DNA of 64,000 nt from Pseudomonas putida S13.1.2 (GCF_000498395.2 NZ_CP010979.1:1240001-1304000); one strand, 5' to 3'; counted from the first letter of the stretch, positions 54,966 to 64,000 are shown. The notes: generated from the sequence alone by a model not told the origin. Numbers and translations: made by a program.

Positions 54966-56497
54966 GCAACAACGCCGCTGCCCAGTTCACGCCGCCCAGC
55001 CTGCTGCTGACCACCATCGGGCTGTCGCTGGCGACGTTCATGCAGGTGCTCGACACCACCATTGCCAACGTGGCGTTGCCGACCATTTCCGGCAACCTGG
55101 GGGTGAGTTACGAGCAGGGCACCTGGGTCATTACCTCGTTCGCGGTGAGTAACGCCATCGCCTTGCCATTGACGGGCTGGCTCAGCCGGCGGTTTGGCGA
55201 AGTAAAACTGTTCATCTGGGCCACGCTGTTGTTCGTGCTGGCCTCGTTCCTGTGCGGTATCGCCCAGTCGATGCCGGAGCTGGTCGGTTTCCGCATATTG
55301 CAGGGCGTGGTCGCCGGGCCGTTATACCCGATGACCCAGACCTTGCTGATTGCCGTCTACCCCCCCGCAAAACGGGGCATGGCCCTGGCGCTGCTGGCGA
55401 TGGTCACGGTGGTGGCGCCGATTGCCGGGCCAATCCTGGGGGGCTGGATTACCGACAGTTACAGCTGGCCGTGGATCTTCTTCATCAACGTGCCCATTGG
55501 CCTGTTCGCCGCCGCCGTGGTGCGCCAGCAGATGCGCGCCCGGCCAGTGGTCACTAGCCGACAGCCCATGGACTATATCGGCTTGCTGACGCTGATCATC
55601 GGCGTCGGGGCGCTGCAAGTGGTGCTCGACAAAGGCAACGATCTGGACTGGTTCGAATCGTCGTTCATCATTATCGGCAGCTTGATTTCGGTGGTGTTCC
55701 TGGCGGTTTTCGTGATCTGGGAACTGACCGACCGCCACCCGGTGGTCAACCTGCGCCTGTTCGTGCACCGCAACTTCCGCGTCGGCACCATTGTGCTGGT
55801 CGGGGGCTATGCAGGGTTCTTCGGTATCAACCTGATCCTGCCGCAGTGGTTGCAGACGCAGATGGGCTACACCGCCACCTGGGCGGGCCTGGCGGTGGCA
55901 CCGATCGGCTTGCTGCCGGTGATCATGTCGCCGTTCGTGGGCAAATACGCGCACCGGTTCGACCTGCGTCTGCTGGCGGGGCTGGCGTTTCTGGCGATTG
56001 GTACCAGTTGCTACATGCGTGCCGGGTTCACCAGTGAGGTGGACTTCCAGCATGTGGCCTTGGTGCAGCTGTTCATGGGCATTGGCGTGGCGTTGTTCTT
56101 CATGCCGACCTTGAGCATTCTGCTGTCTGACCTGCCCCCGCACCAGATTGCCGATGGTTCGGGCCTGGCGACCTTCCTGCGAACCTTGGGCGGGAGTTTT
56201 GCCGCGTCGTTGACAACCTGGATCTGGATTCGCCGGGCGGACCAGCATCATGCCTACCTTAGCGAGAACATCAGCCAGTTCGACCCGGCGACGCGGCATA
56301 CGCTGGAGCAGTTGGGCGGGGCCAGCCCGCAGAGTTATGCGCAGCTGGAGCAGATACTCAATGGGCAGGCTTACATGATGTCCACAGTGGACTACTTCAC
56401 CTTGATGACCTGGGTGTTTGCCGGGTTGATCCTGCTGGTGTGGTTCGCCAAGCCACCGTTCACTGCCAAAGCCGGACCGGCGTCGGCGGGGCATTGA
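54962..56497 (+). CDS. emrB: EmrB-type MFS drug efflux pump (DHA2, 14 helices)
   Basis: A 511-residue drug:proton antiporter. The DHA2 start motif is ATFMQVLDTTIANVALPTISGNLG; motif A is LTGWLSRRFGEVK; motif C is GPILGGWITDSYSWPWIFFINVPIG. It is translationally coupled to emrA and presumably exports hydrophobic toxins with it. The stop lies 32 bases before an inverted-repeat element. Confidence 0.93.
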   Translation: MSNNAAAQFTPPSLLLTTIGLSLATFMQVLDTTIANVALPTISGNLGVSYEQGTWVITSFAVSNAIALPLTGWLSRRFGEVKLFIWATLLFVLASFLCGIAQSMPELVGFRILQGVVAGPLYPMTQTLLIAVYPPAKRGMALALLAMVTVVAPIAGPILGGWITDSYSWPWIFFINVPIGLFAAAVVRQQMRARPVVTSRQPMDYIGLLTLIIGVGALQVVLDKGNDLDWFESSFIIIGSLISVVFLAVFVIWELTDRHPVVNLRLFVHRNFRVGTIVLVGGYAGFFGINLILPQWLQTQMGYTATWAGLAVAPIGLLPVIMSPFVGKYAHRFDLRLLAGLAFLAIGTSCYMRAGFTSEVDFQHVALVQLFMGIGVALFFMPTLSILLSDLPPHQIADGSGLATFLRTLGGSFAASLTTWIWIRRADQHHAYLSENISQFDPATRHTLEQLGGASPQSYAQLEQILNGQAYMMSTVDYFTLMTWVFAGLILLVWFAKPPFTAKAGPASAGH

Positions 56498-56529
56498 GCT
56501 AAACCATACGACCAGGTTTCTGCATTGTT

Positions 56530-56565
56530 GCTCCTGCTCCTGCTCCTGCTCCTGCTCTTGCTCCT
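56530..56565. repeat. GCTCCT hexamer tandem repeat (six units)
   Basis: Six contiguous units, the fifth being GCTCTT, at the left tip of the inverted-repeat element. The right tip has only a two-unit equivalent (AGAGCA), so the run looks like local slippage expansion. Confidence 0.85.
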
Positions 56566-56786
56566 GCACTTGTTGTTGCTTCTAAGCGCGCGATAGTTCA
56601 GGCGACGCAGATTGCGACTTCAGGAGGCCGAGCGCAGGGCTTGCGGAGGGAGGTGACGGGCATGGATGCCCGTCAAGCGCTGGGCCCCAGGATGGGGCCT
56701 GCAGCGCGGTCCTCCCGGGAGCAAGCCCGGAGCGAGGGGACCCCGGAGCGCAGCGTAGGGGCCGGATGATGGGAGCGGACGGCTTT

Positions 56787-56814
56787 GGTTACTTTGGCCA
56801 AGACCAAAGTAACC
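56787..56814. repeat. GGTTACTTTGG hairpin inside the element
   Basis: GGTTACTTTGG (56787-56797), a 6-base spacer and CCAAAGTAACC (56804-56814) form a perfect 11 bp stem near the middle of the 0.5 kb element. Confidence 0.85.
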
Positions 56815-57123
56815 CGCCGGAAGGGCGGAAGGTGACTTGGCGCCACCTGCGCGAACGAATGTCTACACGGTGTTGAGGCCCACATCGCAAGCAGCGAAAA
56901 GCGTATCTGGCTGTTTTGGTTCAGCGAACAGTCCGTTTGCGATGGCATCCATGCCCGTCACCTCCCTCCGCAAGCCCTGCGTTCGGCCTCCTGAAGTCGC
57001 GAAGATCAAGAGCAAGAGCAACAGAGGGTAGGCCCACGGTTGTGTGAGCTGACCTCGGTCATTCCCATCTGTAGCCTTTTCGCCTATTGTCGATCCTCCC
57101 TTCCCCAAGCGATTGGCAAATTC

Positions 57124-57870
57124 ATGGAGAACGTCATCGTCATCACCGGCGGCAGCCGCGGTATCGGCGCCGCCACAGCACTGCTTGCCGCCCGCCACGG
57201 CTACCGCATCTGCATCAACTACCACGCCGACGACCAGGCCGCCGAAACCACCCTCAGCCAGGTCCGCGCCCTGGGCGCCGAGGCCATCGCCGTGCGCGCC
57301 GACGTCAGCGTCGAGGATGAGATCATCCAGCTGTTCCAGCGCGTCGACGAAGCGCTCGGCCCGGTCACCGCGCTGGTGAACAACGCCGGCACCATCGGTC
57401 AGCAGAGTGGCGTTGAGGACATGTCCGAATTCCGCCTGCTGAAGATCATGAAAACCAACGTCGTCGGCCCCATGCTCTGTGCCAAGCACGCCTTGCTGCG
57501 CATGGCGCACCGGCATGGAGGGCAGGGCGGGGCCATTGTCAACGTGTCATCGATGGCTGCGCGCCTGGGCTCGCCCAACGAATACGTCGACTATGCCGCC
57601 TCCAAGGGCGCGCTCGACACCTTTACCATCGGTCTGGCCAAAGAAGTGGCAGGCGAGGGCGTGCGGGTCAACGGCGTACGCCCAGGCTACATCCACACAG
57701 GGTTCCATGCCCTGTCCGGCGACCCCGACCGGGTCAGCAAGCTTGAGCCCGGTTTGCCCATGGGCCGCGGCGGGCGCCCCGAGGAAGTGGCCGAAGCCAT
57801 CCTCTGGTTGCTCTCGGACAAAGCGTCCTACTCCACCGGCAGTTTCATCGACCTGAGCGGCGGGCGCTGA
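57124..57870 (+). CDS. Short-chain dehydrogenase/reductase
   Basis: A 248-residue classical SDR. The cofactor motif is TGGSRGIG (residues 8-15), NNAG is near 87-90, and the catalytic Ser and YxxxK appear in VNVSSMAARLGSPNEYVDYAASKGALD. The C-terminus, YSTGSFIDLSGGR, is the normal SDR ending. The ATG at 57124 is preceded by no strong Shine-Dalgarno sequence. It stands between the inverted-repeat element and a convergent hybrid kinase, 9 bases away. Substrate unknown. Confidence 0.9.
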   Translation: MENVIVITGGSRGIGAATALLAARHGYRICINYHADDQAAETTLSQVRALGAEAIAVRADVSVEDEIIQLFQRVDEALGPVTALVNNAGTIGQQSGVEDMSEFRLLKIMKTNVVGPMLCAKHALLRMAHRHGGQGGAIVNVSSMAARLGSPNEYVDYAASKGALDTFTIGLAKEVAGEGVRVNGVRPGYIHTGFHALSGDPDRVSKLEPGLPMGRGGRPEEVAEAILWLLSDKASYSTGSFIDLSGGR

Positions 57871-57879
57871 GCGCGCTCG

Positions 57880-59946
57880 TCAATCTCCCAGCAGCTCGCG
57901 TACCCGCTCGGCGAGTGCTTCCAGCTCAAACGGCTTGGTCAGCACCGAGGTACCCTGCAACAGCTGGCCGTCGCTGAGCGCCGCGCTCTCATCGTAACCG
58001 GTGATGAACAGCACCTTGAGGTCTGGGTAGCGCACTCGGCAGCGCTCGGCCACCTGGCGGCCATTAAGGCCACCCGGCAGCCCGATATCGCTCAGCAGCA
58101 GGTCTGGCCGTTCGCCGCTTTGCAGGTGGGCGAGGGCGGTCGGGCCATTCTCGAAGGCGTCCACCCGATAGCCCAGCTCTTCCAGCACTTCGCCCACTAC
58201 CAGGCGCAAGGCGGTCTGGTCCTCGATCAACAGAATGCGCTTCGCAGCCGCGCTGCTTCTTTGCAAAGGCGTGCGCTGCGGTTTGCCGGCAGGAACCCTG
58301 GGCTGCTCGTCGTGGCGGGGTAGCAGCAGCTCGATGCGGGTACCTTCGCCAAGCACCGACAGCACGCGTAATTGCCCACCCGACTGACGCACGAAGCCGT
58401 AGGTCATGGACAGACCCAGCCCGGTCCCCTGGCCCATCGGTTTGGTGGTGAAGAACGGGTCGACTGCACGCTCCGCCACTTCAGCCGACATGCCCTTGCC
58501 GTTGTCGACGATACTCAGCCGCACATACTCGCCGCCTGGCAGCTCCACTGCCAGGGCCTGCTCGTCGTCAAGCATCAGGTTATCGCCAATGATCTCGATC
58601 ACACCACCCGCAGGCATGGCATCGCGGGCGTTGATGCAGATGTTGAGCAGGGCGCTTTCCAGTTGAGGCGGGTCGATGAAGGTCGGCCACAGCTGGCTGG
58701 CGAAGCGGCTGCTCAGGCTAATGGCCGGGCCGATGGTGCGCCGCAGAAGGTCCTCCATGCCGGCCACCAGCGTGGCCACTTGTGTGGAGCAGGGTTGCAG
58801 GGTCTGCTGGCGAGAGAATGCCAGCAGCCGGTGCACCAGCGAAGAGGCCCGCTGCGCCGAGCCGCTGGACAGCTCCAGCAAGGGTTCCAGGGCGTCGAAG
58901 CGTGACTGGTCCAGGCGTTGACGCATCAGTTCCTGGGCGCCAAGAATGCCGCCCAGCAGATTGTTGAAGTCGTGGGCAATGCCGCCACTGAGCTGGCCTA
59001 CGGCCTCCATCTTCTGTGCCTGACGCAGCGCTTCTTCGGCCTTGGCCAGGCGTTCCTGCTCTTGCACCCGTTCACTGATGTCATAAGCGAACAGAAACGC
59101 GCCTTGTATCTCGCCTTTTGGGTCGCGCAAGGCGTTGAAGCGCAATTCGTAATGGCGCAGCATGGGAGGCTTGCCGAAGGTGCCAATTTCGATGAACTGC
59201 TCGCCTGCCAGGGCGCGCTGCCACAGTGGCAAGACAGGCGTCTGGCCAGCGCCTCCATCTTCGAACAGCCCGGGCAGGTATTCGCCGATTTCCGGGGTCC
59301 TTCCGTACAGCTGGTGGAAGTCATGCTTGGCCTGGCGGTTGACAGCCAGCCAGCGCAAGCCCTTGTCCACCACATGCACATTGACCACGCTGTGATCCAC
59401 CAATTCGGCAAACAAGCGTCGCTCCGCCAGTGCGGCATTCACCCGTTGTTCCAGTTCTTCGTTGAGGCGCTGCAGGGCCTGCTCTGCACGCCGGCGTTCG
59501 GTGACATCCTTGAACAGCACGGCTACCTGACGTTTCTCTGCAGGTTCTACGCGAAAAGTGGTCACCGACAGTACATGGCCGGTGGCGACCAGCTCCTGCT
59601 CGAAGTGCAGCGGTTCCCCTGTGCGAAGCACAGCGCCATAGCGGGCCACCCAGTCATCGGCCTCATCAGGCACCATCTCGCGCAGTTTCTGCCCGACCAC
59701 GTCGGGGATGCCGGCGTGTTTGGCGTAGGCCGCATTGGCCAGCACATGCACATAGTCACTCAGCGGGCCATGTGGGCCGTCAAAGAACTCGATGATGCAA
59801 AAGCCTTCGTCCATGGTGTCGAACAACGACCGGTAAAAGTCCTGATCCTGGTCTTTAAAGCTGGCGAGCTGTGCTTCCAACAGCGCGTTGCGCCGTTGCA
59901 GGGCTTCGACTTGTTGACGCAGTGTGAGCAGGTCGCGGGATGGCAT
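57880..59946 (-). CDS. Hybrid sensor histidine kinase/response regulator (1)
   Basis: About 688 residues from the ATG at 59946; a GTG at 59991 would add 15. It has an N-terminal coiled coil ([25 protein letters not shown]), PAS (about 35-155), a second PAS (about 185-300, [29 protein letters not shown]), an H-box [22 protein letters not shown], an ATPase domain ([36 protein letters not shown]) and a C-terminal receiver with phospho-acceptor Asp in [11 protein letters not shown]. There is no membrane segment and no DNA-binding output. Same architecture as its upstream neighbour, so probably a gene duplication. Confidence 0.92.
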   Translation of the reverse strand: MPSRDLLTLRQQVEALQRRNALLEAQLASFKDQDQDFYRSLFDTMDEGFCIIEFFDGPHGPLSDYVHVLANAAYAKHAGIPDVVGQKLREMVPDEADDWVARYGAVLRTGEPLHFEQELVATGHVLSVTTFRVEPAEKRQVAVLFKDVTERRRAEQALQRLNEELEQRVNAALAERRLFAELVDHSVVNVHVVDKGLRWLAVNRQAKHDFHQLYGRTPEIGEYLPGLFEDGGAGQTPVLPLWQRALAGEQFIEIGTFGKPPMLRHYELRFNALRDPKGEIQGAFLFAYDISERVQEQERLAKAEEALRQAQKMEAVGQLSGGIAHDFNNLLGGILGAQELMRQRLDQSRFDALEPLLELSSGSAQRASSLVHRLLAFSRQQTLQPCSTQVATLVAGMEDLLRRTIGPAISLSSRFASQLWPTFIDPPQLESALLNICINARDAMPAGGVIEIIGDNLMLDDEQALAVELPGGEYVRLSIVDNGKGMSAEVAERAVDPFFTTKPMGQGTGLGLSMTYGFVRQSGGQLRVLSVLGEGTRIELLLPRHDEQPRVPAGKPQRTPLQRSSAAAKRILLIEDQTALRLVVGEVLEELGYRVDAFENGPTALAHLQSGERPDLLLSDIGLPGGLNGRQVAERCRVRYPDLKVLFITGYDESAALSDGQLLQGTSVLTKPFELEALAERVRELLGD

Positions 59947-60009
59947 GCCGACGTCCGACGAAAAAGGATGCGCAGACTTTAACGTGTTCACCCGCAGGCG
60001 GATAGGCGG

Positions 60010-61665
60010 TCAACGTTGCGGCGGGGCAATCCCCAGCAAGCGGTCAATTCGCTGGCCAAGGCTCTGCAGGTTGAACGGTTTGCACAGCACCTCGGTGCGC
60101 CTGCCCGGGCGGCTACTGATCGGGATGTCGGCAGTGTCATAGCCGGTAATCAGCAATACGGGGGCTTTGGCCACAAGCGTTTGAAACGCCTCTGCCAGCT
60201 GATAACCGTCGACTCCACCGGGCAGGCCGACATCAGTGATCAGCAAGTCCGGTGGAACACCCGCATGCATAGCCTCAAGCGCCGGGCGGCCACGGTCGAA
60301 AGCCTGCACTTCATGGCCCAGTTCAGTCAGTACTTCGACAAGTATCAGGCGCATGGCTGGCTGGTCTTCCACCAGCATGATTCGCTGCACACGGGGGGCA
60401 GAACGCTCGACGCAGGTGGTGACTGGCACAGGCTGGCTGCAGGCAGCGATGCTTTCCTCCAGGGGAAAGTACAGGTGAACGCAGGTGCCTTGCCCGGCCA
60501 CGCTTTCGATCTGCAACTGCCCGCCGGACTGGCGGACAAAGCCATAGACCATGGACAACCCCAACCCGGTACCTTGACCGAGTGGCTTGGTGGTGAAGAA
60601 AGGGTCCAGGGCGCGCTGGCGCACCGTGCTGGACATACCCATGCCGGTATCGGCAACGCGAATGTGCAAGTACCGCCCCGCAGGCAGGTCCAGCTGACTG
60701 CCCTCAGCCACCGCGAGGTCGCTGTTTGCACAAGCGATGCTGAGCGTACCGCCCAGGGGCATGGCATCGCGGGCATTGATGCACAGGTTCAGCAGGGCAT
60801 TTTCCAGCTGCTGCGGGTCGATGTGAATTGACCATTGCCCGGCCAGTGTCTGGTCGTGAAAATCAATGTGCTGGCCAATAGAGCTGACGATCAGGTCTTG
60901 CATGCCCGCTACCAGGCACTGCACATCAACCGGTCGCGGCACCAGCGTCTGCTGGCGCGAGAAGGCCAGCAGGCGCTTTACCAGCGCAGCGGCGCGCAAG
61001 GTAGTACTGCGGCAGAGTTCGAGCATGCGGGCGGTGTCGGCATGGCGTTGTTGGCCCAGGCGCTGTTCGGCCATTTCCACTGCGCCGAGCAGGCTGCCCA
61101 GCAGGTTGTTGAAGTCGTGAGCGATGCCGCCGGTCAACTGACCCACCGCTTCCATTTTCTGCGACTGGCGCAGAGCCTCCTCGGCCTGGTGCAGGCGTTG
61201 CTGTTCGGCGATGCGTTCGGTGATGTCATAGGCAAACATGTATCCGCCCTGGATCCGCTGCTGCGCGTCACGCAACGGGTGGTAGCGGATTTCGTAATGG
61301 CGCGGCGCATCAGGCGGACCGAAGGTGACGGTATCGACGAACGCTTCGCCGGCCAGCACACGCGGCCAAACCGGGCCCAACCGGTTCATGATGTCGGGCT
61401 GATTGGCCAGGAACTGCGGCACGTAATCGCCGATCTGCGGCACGAAGCCGCGGTAGCGTTCGAAGGTTTCGCGAGCCATTCGGTTGATGGCTACCAGACG
61501 CATCTTGCGGTCGGCGGCAAACACGTTGGCCAGGTTGTTGTCGAGCAGTTCACCGAGCAGCTTGTTGTGTGACAGGGCGCTGTCTTCGCGTTCTGCCAGG
61601 CATGCTTCCAGTTCTGCGACACGCGCCTGCAGCTGGGTGATCGATGGAAGCGAATCTGGCTGCAT
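60010..61665 (-). CDS. Hybrid sensor histidine kinase/response regulator (2)
   Basis: A 551-residue kinase starting at the ATG 61665. A coiled coil (ITQLQARVAELEACLAERE) leads to one PAS (about 40-160, HYEIRYHPLRDAQQRIQGGYMFAYDITERI), the H-box [23 protein letters not shown], an ATPase domain ([38 protein letters not shown]) and a receiver with LLITDVGLPGGVDGYQLAEA. It closely parallels the gene 63 bases downstream but lacks one PAS. The two probably arose by duplication, and their receivers may exchange phosphate or feed a separate histidine phosphotransfer protein. Confidence 0.92.
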   Translation of the reverse strand: MQPDSLPSITQLQARVAELEACLAEREDSALSHNKLLGELLDNNLANVFAADRKMRLVAINRMARETFERYRGFVPQIGDYVPQFLANQPDIMNRLGPVWPRVLAGEAFVDTVTFGPPDAPRHYEIRYHPLRDAQQRIQGGYMFAYDITERIAEQQRLHQAEEALRQSQKMEAVGQLTGGIAHDFNNLLGSLLGAVEMAEQRLGQQRHADTARMLELCRSTTLRAAALVKRLLAFSRQQTLVPRPVDVQCLVAGMQDLIVSSIGQHIDFHDQTLAGQWSIHIDPQQLENALLNLCINARDAMPLGGTLSIACANSDLAVAEGSQLDLPAGRYLHIRVADTGMGMSSTVRQRALDPFFTTKPLGQGTGLGLSMVYGFVRQSGGQLQIESVAGQGTCVHLYFPLEESIAACSQPVPVTTCVERSAPRVQRIMLVEDQPAMRLILVEVLTELGHEVQAFDRGRPALEAMHAGVPPDLLITDVGLPGGVDGYQLAEAFQTLVAKAPVLLITGYDTADIPISSRPGRRTEVLCKPFNLQSLGQRIDRLLGIAPPQR

Positions 61666-61723
61666 GACCCAACGCCCGATGAACGGATCGGGCAACTATA
61701 GTCGCCCTTCAGGCTTGTAGCTA

Positions 61724-63133
61724 TCAGAACGAGCGAATGATCCGCCCGAGCGTCTCCATGGCCCGTTCGGCGCCATCATGCCAGGGGCTGCCGTAGTTGA
61801 GGCGGATGCAGTTGCCAAAGCGGCGGGTAGGCGAAAATATCGGCCCAGGGGCGATGCTGATGCCTTGCGCCAGGGCCATGTGGAACAGCTTGAGGGCGTC
61901 CATCTGCTCGGGCAGTTCCAGCCACAGGAAGTAGCCACCCGAGGGCTGGCTGACCCGCGTCTGCGCCGGGAAGTGCCGGGCGATGGCCGCCAGCATGTTG
62001 GCCTGCTGGCCTTCCAGGGCGTAGCGTAGTTTGCGCAGGTGGCGGTCGTAGCCACCGTGCTGCAGGTAGTCTGCTATCGCTGCCTGGGCCGGCATCGAAG
62101 CACACAGCGAAGTCATCAGTTTCAGCCGCTCGATCTTTTGCGCAAAGCGCCCGGCCGCTACCCAGCCGATACGGTAACCGGGCGCCAGGCTTTTGGCGAA
62201 CGAGCCGCAGTGCATGACCAGGCCTTGGGTATCGAAGGCCTTGGCCGGCTTGGGCGCCTGCGTCGAGTAGTACAGCTCGGCGTACACGTCGTCTTCGATC
62301 AATGGCACCTGATGACGCGCCAGCAGTTCCACCAGCGCCTGCTTCTTCGCCTCCGGCATGCTGGCGCCTACCGGGTTCTGGAAGTTGGTCATGCACCACA
62401 CGGCCTTTACCGGGTGCTTTTCCAGCGTCTGTGCCAGTACCCCCAGGTCCATGCCTTCGCGCGGGTGCACGGGGATTTCCACAGCCTTGAGTTTGAGCCG
62501 CTCCAGCACTTGCAGGCAGGCATAAAAGGCGGGGGCCTCGATGGCCACCAGGTCGCCCGGCTGGGTAACCGCCTGCAGGCACAGGTTCAAGGCTTCCAGT
62601 GCACCGTTTGTAATCAGTAGCTCTTCCATCGGCAGCATCAGCCCACCGACCATGTAGCGCAGGGCAATCTGCCGGCGCAACTGCGGGTTGCCGGGCGACA
62701 GGTCGGTGACCACCATGCGCGGGTCCATGCTGCGGCTGGCGCTGGCCAGCGAGCGCGACAGGCGCTGCAGCGGGAACAGTTCGGGGCTGGGGAAGGCTGA
62801 ACCGAACGGTATGGTGTTGGGGTCCTTGATTGAGTCGAGGATCGAGAACACCAATGCGCTGACGTCCACGTCGGTGGACTCGCTGACCGGCTGCAACGCC
62901 TGCGGCTCGCTGAACTGGCGCGGGGCGTGGGCGTTGACGAAATAACCCGAGCGCGGCCGGGCACGGATCAGCCCGCGCCGCTCCAGCAGGTAATAGGCCT
63001 GGAACACGGTGGAAGGGCTGACCCCGTGGGTCTGGCTGGCGTAGCGTACCGAAGGCACCCGTTGGCCGGGGCCCAATACCCCGGAGCGGATCAGTTCGGC
63101 AATGTCGTCGGCGAAGCGTTCGTAGCGTTTCAT
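61724..63133 (-). CDS. MocR/GntR-type regulator with aminotransferase domain
   Basis: A 469-residue fusion. The GntR winged helix is at residues 1-70 (YERFADDIAELIRSGVLGPGQRVPSVRYASQTHGVSPSTVFQAYYLLERRGLI), followed by a class-I aminotransferase fold (about 105-469). The PLP Schiff-base Lys is in SFAKSLAPGYRIGW (Lys314), with NFQNPVGASMP and the PLP-binding Asp/Tyr in IEDDVYAELYY. AGAAGG six bases upstream fixes the ATG at 63133. Such proteins usually control neighbouring PLP, amino-acid or amine genes. Its target is not evident here. Confidence 0.92.
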   Translation of the reverse strand: MKRYERFADDIAELIRSGVLGPGQRVPSVRYASQTHGVSPSTVFQAYYLLERRGLIRARPRSGYFVNAHAPRQFSEPQALQPVSESTDVDVSALVFSILDSIKDPNTIPFGSAFPSPELFPLQRLSRSLASASRSMDPRMVVTDLSPGNPQLRRQIALRYMVGGLMLPMEELLITNGALEALNLCLQAVTQPGDLVAIEAPAFYACLQVLERLKLKAVEIPVHPREGMDLGVLAQTLEKHPVKAVWCMTNFQNPVGASMPEAKKQALVELLARHQVPLIEDDVYAELYYSTQAPKPAKAFDTQGLVMHCGSFAKSLAPGYRIGWVAAGRFAQKIERLKLMTSLCASMPAQAAIADYLQHGGYDRHLRKLRYALEGQQANMLAAIARHFPAQTRVSQPSGGYFLWLELPEQMDALKLFHMALAQGISIAPGPIFSPTRRFGNCIRLNYGSPWHDGAERAMETLGRIIRSF

Positions 63134-63183
63134 TCGGGCCTTCTGTCGAAGCCTGGCAGGCAAGGTGGCGTCAGTGTAAGGGA

Positions 63184-64000
63184 TCAGCGGTTCATCGGTG
63201 CGACGAAGCGGCTTTGGGCCACGCTGCGAATGGCGGGGTCGTCGCGCTCGCTGATTTCAAAGCTCAGTGTTTGCGAGCTGCTGGTCGGGCGCTCGGCCAG
63301 CATCGCCACGGACACCGGCAGTTCGCTCATTTCGCCGGCCGGGATCACCAATACGGTATTGCCCTGCAAGGTGAAACCGTCGGCGTCCAGCAGGCGCAGT
63401 GCATAGTGCTGGGTGCGCTCGGTCTTGTTGATGACCTTGAGCAGGTAGATGTTCTCGATCTGGCCCTGGGCATTTTCACGGAACAGGCCGCGGTCCTTGA
63501 TGACGTCCAGCGAAACCATCGGGCGCATCTGCAAGGCCACCACCAGCGCTGCAATCATCACCCCGAGTGCAGCGACGTAGCCCAGCAGGCGCGGGCGCAG
63601 CCAATGGGTGGTGCCGCCCTGCAAACTGTGTTCGGACTTGTAACCGATCAACCCGCGGGCGTAACCCATCTTGTCCATCACCCCGTCACAGGCGTCGATG
63701 CACGCCGCGCACCCGATGCAGGCCATTTGCAAACCATCGCGAATATCGATGCCGGTGGGGCACACTTGCACGCACAGCGTGCAGTCGATGCAGTCGCCCA
63801 GGCCTTGGGCGCCTACGTCACTGCCTTTCTTGCGCGGGCCACGAGTTTCGCCACGGCGTGGGTCGTAGGCAACCGCCAGGGTGTCCTTGTCGAACATCAC
63901 AGCCTGGAAGCGCGCATACGGGCACATGTGCAGGCATACCGCTTCGCGCAGCAGGCCTGCGTTGATGTAGGTGGCAGCGGTAAAGAACAGCACCCAGAAC
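63184..64000 (-). CDS. ccoG: Cytochrome c oxidase accessory protein CcoG/FixG, 5' end outside the window
   Basis: Partial: the reading frame continues past the window edge, so only about the last 272 residues are seen. CLHMCPYARFQ is followed by two ferredoxin-type clusters, CIDCTLCVQVCPTGIDIRDG and CIGCAACIDACDGVMDK, then a transmembrane helix (LLGYVAALGVMIAALVVALQM) and the periplasmic C-terminal Ig-like FixG domain (VINKTERTQHYALRLLDADGF). CcoG reduces or delivers copper for cbb3-type oxidase assembly. It lies 50 bases upstream of the MocR gene on the same strand. No cbb3 subunit gene is inside the window. Confidence 0.92.
   Translation of the reverse strand, partial: FWVLFFTAATYINAGLLREAVCLHMCPYARFQAVMFDKDTLAVAYDPRRGETRGPRKKGSDVGAQGLGDCIDCTLCVQVCPTGIDIRDGLQMACIGCAACIDACDGVMDKMGYARGLIGYKSEHSLQGGTTHWLRPRLLGYVAALGVMIAALVVALQMRPMVSLDVIKDRGLFRENAQGQIENIYLLKVINKTERTQHYALRLLDADGFTLQGNTVLVIPAGEMSELPVSVAMLAERPTSSSQTLSFEISERDDPAIRSVAQSRFVAPMNR

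Larger units (their letters stand above)
56527..57022. repeat. 0.5 kb intergenic element bounded by long inverted repeats
   Basis: The 57-base arms 56614-56670 and 56944-57000 are reverse complements with one mismatch, containing GGAGGGAGGTGACGGGCATG. Outside them the ends also match (GTTGCTCCTG at 56527, CAAGAGCAAC to 57022). The left end carries an expanded run of GCTCCT hexamers. Inside is an 11 bp perfect hairpin at 56787. There is no transposase. A 91-codon minus-strand reading frame (56673-56948) contains VTLVLAKVTKAV, text I associate with spurious ORFs of repeated Pseudomonas elements; I do not call it a gene. It is probably a mobilisable or recombinogenic repeat family. Confidence 0.7.

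Noticed and set aside
55322..56569. Minus-strand frame starting with repeated Gln-Glu from the hexamer tract
   Set aside because: The repeat produces the QE run and the rest is antisense to emrB.
56673..56948. 91-codon minus-strand frame inside the inverted-repeat element
   Set aside because: It ends within the repeat arm region, has no ribosome-binding site and looks like the by-product ORFs seen in repeated intergenic elements.

Overview
The window looks like a chromosomal segment of a Pseudomonas of the P. putida group. The evidence is high-GC coding sequence with tightly packed genes, many paired 25-35 bp REP-type palindromes of several sequence classes, Pseudomonas-typical families (MuxABC-OpmB pump, DUF1652, DUF1345, OprB porins, AlkK-like acyl-CoA ligase, MHYT-GGDEF-EAL protein), and a gene order that, from memory, resembles the P. 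putida KT2440 region from the mdtABC pump to emrAB. No tRNA, rRNA, CRISPR array, phage or transposase gene was seen.

Layout. 0.3-9.3 kb: an overlapping four-gene RND multidrug-efflux operon with two different RND pumps (muxABC-opmB). 9.6-14.7 kb: a membrane c-di-GMP enzyme, two small hypothetical-family genes (DUF1652, DUF1345) and phosphoglucomutase. 14.8-18.7 kb: a FecI/FecR/TonB-receptor iron-uptake and signalling cassette. 18.9-23.7 kb: a LysR regulator divergent from a translationally coupled catabolic operon (LigI-type amidohydrolase, MFS carrier, SDR dehydrogenase, TIM-barrel isomerase). 23.7-27.6 kb: two divergent, coupled gene pairs (flavin monooxygenase-RidA and DUF1028-M20 deacylase) around a shared 341 bp region carrying a perfect 12 bp hairpin. 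27.8-31.6 kb: an OprB porin and a membrane PQQ dehydrogenase, most like the quinate/shikimate QuiX-QuiA pair. 31.8-36.3 kb: cupin, LysR, MFS, LysE exporter and GlxA-type AraC regulator. 36.3-40.1 kb: a CAP-domain secreted protein, a SleB-type cell-wall hydrolase, an AEC transporter and a LysR regulator.

40.2-46.9 kb: a betaine-type ABC permease and binding protein with no ATPase gene beside them, a dCache chemoreceptor, an NhaC-like antiporter and an orphan FecR. 47.3-53.0 kb: acyl-CoA dehydrogenase and AlkK-like acyl-CoA ligase, divergent from a PAS histidine kinase/LuxR response-regulator pair; the intergenic region carries AT-rich dyads that could be the operator. 53.3-56.5 kb: MarR-EmrA-EmrB efflux operon with a perfect palindrome between clear -35 and -10 boxes. 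56.5-57.0 kb: a 0.5 kb non-coding element bounded by long inverted repeats. 57.1-64.0 kb: an SDR, two tandem related hybrid histidine kinases, a MocR-type regulator/aminotransferase and the 3' part of ccoG, which runs off the window.

Overall this is an accessory-metabolism and envelope region: efflux pumps, nutrient import, periplasmic oxidation and several regulator/target pairs. The least explained parts are the FMO-RidA/DUF1028-M20 cluster, the ATPase-less betaine transporter next to a chemoreceptor, the orphan FecR, the tandem hybrid kinases and the inverted-repeat element.
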